From: Micromussa lordhowensis
Taxonomy: Eukaryota > Cnidaria > Anthozoa > Scleractinia > Lobophylliidae
DNA length: 64,000 nucleotides
Direction of reading: 5' to 3'
Assembly: GCA_964020085.1 (NCBI GenBank)
Contig: OZ026604.1
Coordinates: 4,323,967-4,387,966, forward strand
The stretch's first letter is position 1; every line of letters begins with the position of its first letter. Below the pieces are notes generated by a model. That model made no database searches. It had not been told where the DNA came from and saw only the letters and a program-made list of their open reading frames with translations. Shown here one piece after another: positions 56,828 through 64,000 of this stretch. The translations under genes and the position numbers were made by a program.

Positions 56828-57239
56828 AAGAGAGTTTCAACGGGAATGATTGAGTGCTCACACGCTAGCAGTACATGTATTCAACACAAGCGGTTGCTAT
56901 GGTAATACAGAAACCAGTTCGCGCGGAGTCTGGGTTACGCAAACATGGCCGTGTCAGCGAGTGTCCCTTGTGTTCAACAAATGTGAGCTAAGAAACCACC
57001 AAAGAACAACGGTGTAAGAGCTGCCATGCTTTCAACGTGAAGTAAACAGTAAAAGGAACCTTTGAAGTAATACAGGTGAGTCTTGTATAAACCTGTTGTA
57101 TAAACGGACACGAGTTTTTTCGTAAAGCTTACACTGTGAAGTGACATCAGAAAAGAATCGTCGCGGCAAATTCGAACTGGGCAGCGTGGGAATGTTTGAG
57201 CAGGGCAAACAAAGAGCGAAATTGCGCTCAAATGTCATT
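56828..57239. other. 5' leader of the right-arm transposase
   Basis: No gene. Near 56890-56930 it resembles the left-arm leader (ACCATAGCAACCG against GCCATGGCGACCG in complement), supporting a common origin of the arms. Confidence 0.4.
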
Positions 57240-57465
57240 TATCGAACACTGCGAATTTTCACTCGAAAATTCGAAGTACATTTTCGTTCCGAACGAATTG
57301 TCGTTCGAAAATTCCCGTAGTTGGAAACAATAGGCATCACGAATTATTGTGACTTTTCGTTGAAAATTCGCTTCCATCGAAAATTCGATATTTTTTCGTC
57401 GAAAAGCCAGGAAAAGCCGCGAATTTCGGAGAAATACGTTTGCATTACTTTTGCACAATACTGTA
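57240..57465 (-). repeat. Right Tc1/mariner-type end (CGAA-rich TIR)
   Basis: The complement starts TA-CAGTATTGTGCAAAAGTA at 57465 and continues with TTTCGACGAAAAAATATCGA-type words. It is inverted relative to the end at 39544. Confidence 0.65.
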
Positions 57466-57929
57466 TATAACTTTTGAAGAGTCCTCTCACGCGATCTGGA
57501 TAGTTCCACACCTCATGAATTTTGACTATTTTGTATCCTTTTTCTACAGCGTAGTAAATTTCAGGAGAAGCCCATGTCCCTCTCAACATACGCTGCTCCT
57601 AGGTGTGTTTACATTCGTTCAAGTTCTGCTCTTTTGCGCATTGTTAGGCAAGTAAACCCTCGAAGTTTACAAAAAAAACATTCAAATTCAGCTTCAATGA
57701 TCTCTGGATCGATGTTTGCTAATCGCTTGCTTCTTCTCAGAGCCATCACGCACAATGCATGAAGCTTTGCGTATACCTCAGTATATAAAAGCAGTGCTGC
57801 GGAGAGATGAAAGCTACGAAGAAGAAAAATAAATAACAATAGTACTATTAAACAAAAGTTTGCCTAATGAAGGTAGCGCGGTGAAGCTTCATTCAGGAGC
57901 CCTTGAAGCGACGCGCAAATAAGGGCGGG
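57466..57929. other. Flank of the composite; no supported gene
   Basis: A - strand frame near 57745-57610 starts MALRRSKRLAN and has an upstream TTTTATATAC, but it ends after about 45 residues without a recognisable domain, so it is not called. Confidence 0.3.
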
Positions 57930-58490
57930 TTTTTTCTTTGTTGCAGCATGTTTTTCTTTTGTTTTTCTTCTGCGTTTTTTCCTTTGTTCGTACCAACAGA
58001 TCGAACGTTTTTTTTTTTAATACTTGCCGCGTTGCCAATCAAGGATGTGGCGTATTTTTGCTGGCTTTTATTCAAGGGTGGTCTCTTCTCAACAAAACTA
58101 CATAGTTTTTCTTTGTTCTTACTAGCAGATCAGAAGGGTTTTCTGAATACTTGCCGCGTTGCCAATAAATGATGTGGTATATTTGTGCTGGCGTTAATTC
58201 AAGAGTGGCCTTTACTCAACAAAACTGCATAGTTTTTCTTTGTTCTTACTAGCAGATCAGAAGGGTTTTCTGAATACTTGCCGCGTTGCCAATAAATGAT
58301 GTGGTATATTTGTGCTGGCGTTAATTCAAGAGTGGCCTTTACTCAACAAAACTGCATAGTTTTTCTTTGTTCTTACTAACAGATCATAAGGGTTTTTTTG
58401 AATACTTGCCGCGTTGCCAATCACAGATGCGACGTATTTTAGCTGGCCTTTATTCAAGGGCGGCATTTACTCAAGAAATTACATTAAAAA
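57930..58490. repeat. Four-copy ~127-bp tandem repeat
   Basis: The phrase TACTTGCCGCGTTGCCAAT occurs at 58021, 58148, 58275 and 58403. Each unit also has TTTTTCTTTGTTCTTAC and CTGGCNTTNATTCAAG words. Units 2 and 3 are nearly identical; the outer ones are more diverged. Confidence 0.85.
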
Positions 58491-58680
58491 AGGTGTTTGG
58501 CTAATGAACTTTTCTGGCAAGATTTACAAGAAACAAGGTAAAATGGAATTTCTTATATCAATGTGGATTGAGAAAAATGGTACGATTGCATATTTTTTAC
58601 TAGTAGCGACTTGGATTTAACGGCATTTTTTTCTTAATTCTATTGTAGGTCCAACGTCATGGAGGTAAAGTTTAGTGATC

Positions 58681-60645
58681 CATCTCGCTTCTGAATTGTG
58701 ATTATAAAATTGCTGCAAAATCCATCGCTAACAGAATAAAAAGAACCTTGCCTTCGGTGATAAATAACGATCAAACAGGCTTCCAAAAAAACAGGTTTAT
58801 TGGGGAAAATATACTGTTGTTAAATAGTATCTTAGGTTATACAGACATCGAAAAAATTCCAGGACTTCTCCTATTCATCGATTTTGAAAAAGCATTTGAC
58901 ACTCTTGAATGGCCTTTTATTGAAAAAACTCTGAGATATTATAACTTTGGAGATTCTCTTATACTCTGGATAAAACTCTTTTACACCGACATCAGCAGCA
59001 GTATACAAAACAATGGCTGGTCGTCAGATTTTTTTAACTTAAGTAGAGGTGTCCGTCAAGGCTGCCCCCTGTCCCCCTACCTTTTCATTTTATGTGTTGA
59101 AATTCTAGGGGTAGCTGTAAGACGAGACACAATAATTCGTGGCATTAAAATTTCAGACAATGAATGCAAAATAAGTCAATATGCTGATGATACCACGTTA
59201 ATACTGGACGGTACAAGGACCTCATTAGAAAGATCCTTTGTGTTACTTAACATCTTCGCCAAATTGTCGGGCCTAAAAGTCAACTACGAGAAGACCGAGG
59301 CTCTCTGGATTGGATCTTTTAAAAACCGAACGGATAAGCTAGCAATAAATCAAAACATCAAGTGGAGTATTCGGAAGGTTAAATCCCTCGGAGTATGGTT
59401 TTCAATTAGCGAGGAAGAAGCTGTCTTGATAAATTACCAGGAAAAGAAGGAGAAAATCTCTAAAATCTTAAGTTGTTGGCAGCTTAGAAGATTAACTCTG
59501 CTAGGAAAGATTACTGTTATTAAAAGCTTAGCTGCATCTCAGCTTGTTTACATCATGTCATCTTTGCCATCTTCGCAATCTTATCTGAAAGAAATACATC
59601 AACTTTTGTACAATTTTCTTTGGGATGGGAAAGGAGATAAAATTAAAAGAAGTGTGATGTTAAATGAATATAAAGACGGTGGACTAAAAATGTTAGATAT
59701 TCGATCCTTCAATTATGCTCTGAAATCAAAATGGGTAAAGAAGTATCTTGATGACAACAATCAAGCAAAATGGAAACTCTTTTTTGACTTTTTTTCTAAA
59801 CAACATGACGGTAAACTACTTCTGACTGGTAACTTAAAGCAGGCTGATGTAGCTGGTTTACACATTCAGGATTCTTTTACCAAGGAAGTAATGGAAATCT
59901 GGTCAAATTTAACACATGAAGAAAACCCAACACACTTCGGCAACGCGCCAATTTGGTACAACTCCCTTATCAAAATTGGAAACCGGCCAATCTTTTATTC
60001 GGATTGGGCTCGTGCAGGAGTTAATCAGGTCAAAGACCTGTTAGATCAAAAGTTTGACTTTTTGAGGTATGAGGATTTTAAAACTCGTTATAATGTTAAT
60101 ACCTCTTTCTTATGATACTTTGGCATGGTCGCCGCCCTGGCGAAACTAAAAAGGTCGTTTCCGGTCCAGGCTATGATGAACTCCGAAGACCAACTTTCTC
60201 GTAGTCAAATGTTACTATCGTCCTCCAGCTTTTGCAAGGAGGCCTATAAGTTAATTGTCAAAGGAATCACTTCAGTACCCGATAAAAGCCAGAGTAAGTG
60301 GATAACCGACTGCGAAAATTACGAAAATCTAATAAAATGGGATAAGTCATATATGTTGCCTTTCTATTGCACGAAAGAAACTAAACTTCAGACTTTTCAA
60401 TTTAAACTTCTTCACAGAAAAATTGCAACGAATGATTATCTCCATAAAATCGGCATCTCCTTAACAGACAAATGTACTTTCTGTGAACAAAACGCAGAGA
60501 GCCTGATCCATCTTTTCTGGGGCTGTGAACTCATCCAAACTTTTTGGCAAAAAATCCAACATTGGTTGATACAGCGACAGATAAAGCCACAGGACTTTTC
60601 AAAAAATCTAATTACGTTATTTTTCGACCAAGACAAAAAAAAAGT
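58681..60645 (+). pseudogene. LINE reverse transcriptase and C-terminal zinc motif
   Basis: The frame from 58681 encodes RT motifs in order: LLFIDFEKAFDTLEW (first Asp), RGVRQGCPLSPYLF, ISQYADDTTLIL (YADD active site), and GLKVNYEKTEALW. A thumb region follows, with LRRLTLLGKITVIKSLAASQ and FLWDG. A single in-frame TGA at 60113-60115 interrupts it. The same frame continues with a CTFCEQNAESLIHLFWGC zinc-like motif to the second LINE. RT copies RNA at the nicked target. The endonuclease domain is missing through 5' truncation. Confidence 0.85.
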
Positions 60646-61372
60646 CAAATATGAAGTTAATTTAAAAATATTCAATCATCATACTAACTCTTACACATCT
60701 TTGGAACGTAAAAGTTATGTTAAATACTTAGGCGTGCTTATTGATGAGAATCTCTCCTGGAAACATCATATTTTACATATAGCCTCTAAAATAAGCACAT
60801 CGATTGGTATTATCGCTAGGTTAAGACATTTCGTACCACTTGATACTTTGCAACATATATACAGATCGCTGATTCAACCCTATTTATTATATGGTATAAC
60901 TGCGTGGGGCCGAGCAGATAAAACTCACAGAAACAAAATCCTACGTCTACAGAAACGTGCCCTTCGCCTCATGTTTTTTTGTGATTATAAAACTCATGCA
61001 ATACCCTGCTTCATTTCATCCAGTTTACTACCTCTAGATCTTCTTTACTTCAAGTCAGTTGCCGTCTTAATGTATGACGTCTCAAATAACACATCGCCAC
61101 CTCAAATAAGTAATTTATTTAATTACCAACATAATATTCATTCACATAACACAAGATCATCAACAAGAGGCAACTTCTTTCTCGAATACTCTAGATTAGA
61201 CAAGCAAAACATGTCTTTTTCTAGAAACGGTGTTAGAGTCTGGAATAACCTATCTAATGAAATTCGTCAAATGCCTAAAGTGAAATTTAAACGCAACATT
61301 CACAATATGCTCCTTCAGAAACTCTCAGAGGCGAATGAGTATATTGATCTATTGGATTTGAATATGTCTTGA
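60125..61372 (+). CDS. Chimeric ORF made of two LINE C-termini
   Basis: A 415-residue frame with no stop joins the C-terminal zinc region of the outer LINE (to about residue 173) with the C-terminal part of a different LINE (YVKYLGVLIDENLSWKHHI, SLIQPYLLYG, LRLQKRALRLMFF). The junction lies near DQDKKKVKYEV. The second part normally follows the RT thumb in CR1/Jockey/RTE-like proteins. The fusion is in frame by chance of the insertion; expression is not shown. Confidence 0.6.
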   Translation: MVAALAKLKRSFPVQAMMNSEDQLSRSQMLLSSSSFCKEAYKLIVKGITSVPDKSQSKWITDCENYENLIKWDKSYMLPFYCTKETKLQTFQFKLLHRKIATNDYLHKIGISLTDKCTFCEQNAESLIHLFWGCELIQTFWQKIQHWLIQRQIKPQDFSKNLITLFFDQDKKKVKYEVNLKIFNHHTNSYTSLERKSYVKYLGVLIDENLSWKHHILHIASKISTSIGIIARLRHFVPLDTLQHIYRSLIQPYLLYGITAWGRADKTHRNKILRLQKRALRLMFFCDYKTHAIPCFISSSLLPLDLLYFKSVAVLMYDVSNNTSPPQISNLFNYQHNIHSHNTRSSTRGNFFLEYSRLDKQNMSFSRNGVRVWNNLSNEIRQMPKVKFKRNIHNMLLQKLSEANEYIDLLDLNMS

Positions 61373-61862
61373 AAACTAAACTCAGTTCATTCTACTAGCT
61401 TTCTATCTGCATTGTCCTTCCAGCTTCTCATGTAATCTGCCTTATTTCTCCTGAGAATCTTTGTTTTCTGTATTTACCTTATTCTAATGTATTGTACGAT
61501 AATAATTAATTTCACTTAGTATTGTAATTGTATTGTAATTGTAATTTTTCACTTTGTATTTAGTATTCAGCTTATTTTAATGTGTTGTGCGATAATAATT
61601 AATTCTTTTTAGTATTGTAATTGTATTGTAATTGTTCACTTTGTATTCAGTATTCAGCTTATTCTAATGTATTGTACGATAATAATTAACTCTACTTAGT
61701 ATTTTAATTGTAATGTTAATTGTAATGTTACTGTAATTATTCTATTTAGTGTCAAGCCACTGCTCGCCTCGAATAGCTATAGCTAACTGCGAGCAGTGGT
61801 ACATCAGATTTTGTATTTTTCTTTATTTCTCTTAATAAACTAAAACTAAAAAAAACTAAAAC
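60646..61862 (+). mobile_element. Second, nested 5'-truncated LINE
   Basis: The unit starts inside a CR1/Jockey-like C-terminal domain and stops at 61372. It then has about 490 bp of 3' sequence with three copies of a CTTATTCTAATGTATTGTAC-type word and a hairpin (CCACTGCTCGC and GCGAGCAGTGG), ending in an AAACTAAAACTAAAAAA tail. The outer LINE resumes directly after it. Target duplications at this junction are not clear. Confidence 0.7.
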
Positions 61863-62094
61863 TTTGACCTTACCAACCTGCCTGGGGCTAGTTGATAGTA
61901 CAGAGGACATACTTCTACATCATGTACTTCTAATTGGCAGATATCACATTTATTCATCAAAATTAAAGAAAACTCTCCCGAATTTACGAGTTTTTGAACA
62001 AACTGTCCTTAAGTGCCAAGAAATCGAAAAGTGTTACGCTTATAAGACACACACTGTTAAGAAATTAAAATTGAAATGGAATCTTTTCAAATGA
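61863..62094 (+). pseudogene. Extreme C-terminus of the outer LINE ORF
   Basis: Encodes LTLPTCLGL, HHVLLIGRYHIYSSKLKKTL and a Lys-rich end, stopping at TGA 62092-62094. L1/Tx1-like proteins end with such a Tyr/Lys-rich segment. It continues the protein interrupted at about 60645. Confidence 0.65.
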
Positions 62095-62861
62095 ACTGTC
62101 ACTTTAATCTACCTTTTTTTTTAGCAGCTCCCCCTTTTACCATTTACATTACTTTCAAATTTATTCTCTATTCTTTCAAAACCTTATACCAGGACTGGCG
62201 GCCTCTTTCGTTCGTAGTTTGTTATTTTGTTTCTTTTAATTCCTTTTTTGTGATGTAGGTTTAGACCAGTAATTTTGCAGATAAATGATGTAATGTAAAA
62301 AAAAAAGTGTTGTATTGTAATTAGAGTATAATATTGTTAGTAGCGTATCTTACATTGTAAGTATGCATTGTGTTGTAGGTAGAGTGGTAGAGTATAGTAG
62401 TGTTTGTATATGTATTGTAAGTGCCGCACATTGTAAATAAGTACTGTAAGCTTTTTGTTTTGTAAGTAAGTAAAAAAAAAAATAATAAAAAAAAGTTTAG
62501 TGATGCCGAAAAAGTACAAGAAATCTTTCAGTTCATCACACCATTAAAAGAAAACATACCATGCTCCCTGATTGTGAGGGATGTTGCTAAGCGAAAAGAC
62601 TCTTTGCTTCGCAATGACGGCCAGTATCGCCATATTTTTGACAAACTTTTTGTTACGGTTGAGACGGAACTTGTCAAACTTGCTATAGCGTCGCCTGGTT
62701 TCACGATTTGCTTTGAAGAAGCCTATGAACACTTCCACGCGGACAAAAGCTTAAAATCCTCCATTAGGAGAAACTTGCGGAAGAGTGTCTTTTTTGAAAG
62801 TGAACATTGTAATGTTTTTTTCCTTAAACCTCAATATATTCACTACTTTATTGATTTCTAA

Positions 62862-63095
62862 AAGCACAAAATTATGGTTCTTTTACGACACGTTTGGGTG
62901 AATAACTTGTTACTTGTTTGTTTTTAAGAATTTTGTAATGAATTTAATCAGTGAATTATAAATGTGAGCATATTTAGTTGGAAAATATAATATGGGACAA
63001 CACTGAAATGCAGTTAACTCATTTATTAAAATTTGCCTCAATTTTTTTCACATTAACAATACTGATGCAATCCACACACCCATACACACAAAAAA
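62862..63095. other. Convergent intergenic spacer
   Basis: AT-rich spacer between the + strand small gene and the - strand polymerase. No feature seen; it should hold both 3' ends. Confidence 0.35.
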
Positions 63096-64000
63096 TTAAA
63101 CTGGTTTCTTGTAACCGTAGGGATAAGTCTTATAGCCTTCATTCACTTTGAGAACGCGCTTATCAAACACAAGAGAATAGTTCTTTTTTACAACGTGGGA
63201 ATGCAAATTAAATCCGTCATCCCGCGCGATGTAAAAGAATGGCACTTCTATTTGCTTGCCGGAGAGGCCGTTTGCTCACAGCTCTTCTTTGGACAGAACA
63301 AGGTCTACCATGACTTCGTGATTGACAACTTTCTTGGCACTCAGTTTTTTTACGCTCAGTCCCGGAACTTTTGTAATGTTTTCAACACGTTCACGGGTTT
63401 TGCTGTTGATCACTTTACACGAGTAATTTTTTGCGCCACCACTCACGAACTCGCTTATGTGTTGCCCGGGTTGTAATTCCGAGGTTAGATCGCCCAGGTA
63501 ATCGCCTGTAGGAGGGTTCCATCCATTGGCGTCAAATCGAAAAATGACTGAGTCAGTATCACAGTAATAGGCACGATCTTGCAATTTATCAAGAAGTTCT
63601 CGATGCAGTTTCAATCGCGCCCACATTGTAGTAAAGAGAGCCACGACAACATTTGTTTTGTTCCCGGTGCTGACGAAATCTCTCTTGTGAACCGATTTGA
63701 CTAAGAGATGTTCGTAATTAATCTGCCTAGCCGTTACTTTGCATGAGTCATTCATTAGCAATTCATGGAAGCGTGCAGCGTCGTGGACAACTTCAGTTTC
63801 GGCTTTGTTCGGGTCTTGACCAAAATAGCCCCAAGCATTGTTCAGTTCTAGTTTAGCTCCAGTGCGCGCGGAAGGATTCTTCTTTATTTCGTCATAGTCT
63901 AATTCAATTCCTTCTCTTTCTTTGTAATTTGCAATGTACTGATTCTTGAGCTCTTCAGTAGTACACCATGCAGGGAAATCCGACGATTGTTGCTTGATCT
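63096..64000 (-). pseudogene. Polinton/Maverick-type family B DNA polymerase, C-terminal part (5' partial)
   Basis: The - strand frame is open from the window edge. It has motif B (KLELNNAWGYFG, about 63830-63865), motif C (YYCDTDSVIF, Asp at about 63560 and 63554), and GDYLGDLTSEL followed by SGGAKNYS, all typical of protein-primed Polinton polymerases. An in-frame TGA at 63276-63278 interrupts the last 60 codons, which remain open and end in YGYKKPV at TAA 63096-63098. The enzyme would copy the element's own DNA. Without the upstream exonuclease and motif A it cannot be judged intact. It points toward the integrase 28 kb away. Confidence 0.85.

Larger units (their letters stand above)
39544..57465. 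mobile_element. Inverted composite bounded by Tc1/mariner-type ends, carrying transposases and BEN-gene sequence
   Basis: Outward-facing ends of one family, TA-CAGTGTTGTGCAAAAGTA at 39544 and TA-CAGTATTGTGCAAAAGTA (complement) at 57465, enclose 17.9 kb. Both arms list the same parts in the same order toward the centre: CGAA-rich end, transposase, 3' hairpin, CCAAT/TATA promoter, BEN exon 1, BEN exon 2. The left arm is compact and intact; the right arm has a frameshifted transposase and inserted repeats. It may be one very large element, two elements fused tail to tail, or an inverted duplication of a locus. Mobility as a unit is not shown. Confidence 0.5.
58680..62491 (+). mobile_element. 5'-truncated LINE (L1/Tx1-like) with 13-bp TSD
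   Basis: Flanked by AAAGTTTAGTGAT at 58667-58679 and 62492-62504. It begins inside the reverse transcriptase (PISLLNCDYK at the first bases) and ends in an A-rich tail after AGTAAGTAAA. The 3' untranslated part (62095-62491) is rich in TTGTAAGT words. A second LINE is inserted at about 60646-61862. Confidence 0.85.
58659..62861 (+). pseudogene. Small gene next to Polinton polymerase, split by a LINE after codon 7
   Basis: ATG 58659 is followed by seven codons ending in the 13-bp target site. The same site reappears at 62492-62504 beyond the LINE, and the frame goes on to TAA 62859-62861. The downstream part encodes a hydrophilic protein of about 120 residues with DVAKRKDSLLRNDGQYRHIF and SIRRNLRKSVFFE. 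The fold is unknown. A TTGTAG acceptor lies just before the ATG. Its position, convergent with the DNA polymerase, suggests it is a Polinton gene, but this is an inference from neighbourhood. Confidence 0.5.

Noticed and set aside
57609..57745. - strand ORF starting MALRRSKRLAN with an upstream TATA-like site
   Set aside because: Too short, no domain, no second exon found; could be chance.
1..64000. tRNA or rRNA genes
   Set aside because: No tRNA cloverleaf or A/B-box pair and no rRNA-like conserved stretch was found by eye; tRNAscan-SE and Infernal would settle this.

Overview
The window looks like nuclear DNA of an animal, most likely an anthozoan cnidarian (stony coral or sea anemone). 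It is AT-rich, its genes are split by GT-AG introns, and it is crowded with many classes of transposable element. The organism is inferred from gene and repeat style only; no ribosomal or other diagnostic marker is present.

Layout. 0-8 kb holds three ordinary host-type gene models on the + strand: the acidic 3' exons of an unidentified gene (84-2839), a four-exon OB-fold/zinc-ribbon protein with a tandemly triplicated exon (4520-6095), and a three-exon chromodomain protein (6935-8072). 8.6-11.3 kb is a decayed intronless gene on the - strand (coiled coil, RNase H-like core, SAP remnant); an intron-bearing relative lies at 23.1-24.9 kb. 12.5-16 kb contains gene fragments, a TTAA-flanked transposon and a CATGGT-rich repeat. 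16.6-21.6 kb is a broken Ty3/Gypsy-type retroelement with an LTR. 25.0-25.75 kb is a 5'-truncated Penelope-like element with a GIY-YIG ORF and a hammerhead-ribozyme motif. 26.7-31.6 kb holds two diverged copies of an LTR-bounded unit carrying the same unrecognised proteins.

From 33.7 kb to the end the layout is nested. Polinton/Maverick-type genes occur at both ends: an integrase with chromodomain at 35.1-35.9 kb (+) and a protein-primed family B DNA polymerase at 63.1-64 kb (-). One Polinton ORF is split by a 1,715-bp transposon with 8-bp target duplications. A small ORF near the polymerase is split after its seventh codon by a LINE with a 13-bp target duplication, and that LINE is itself invaded by a second LINE. 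Between them, 39.5-57.5 kb is an apparent inverted composite bounded by Tc1/mariner-type ends. Each arm runs end, DD34E transposase, histone-like 3' hairpin, CCAAT/TATA promoter, BEN-gene exon 1. The left arm keeps a full six-exon BEN-domain gene (417 aa). The right arm has a frameshifted transposase and only BEN exons 1-2, exon 2 lying in a tandem array of four nearly identical 2,269-bp units.

The most interesting structures are the transposase-plus-BEN inverted composite with its covarying hairpins, the four-unit array, the hammerhead motif, and the element with hierarchical palindromic TIRs.
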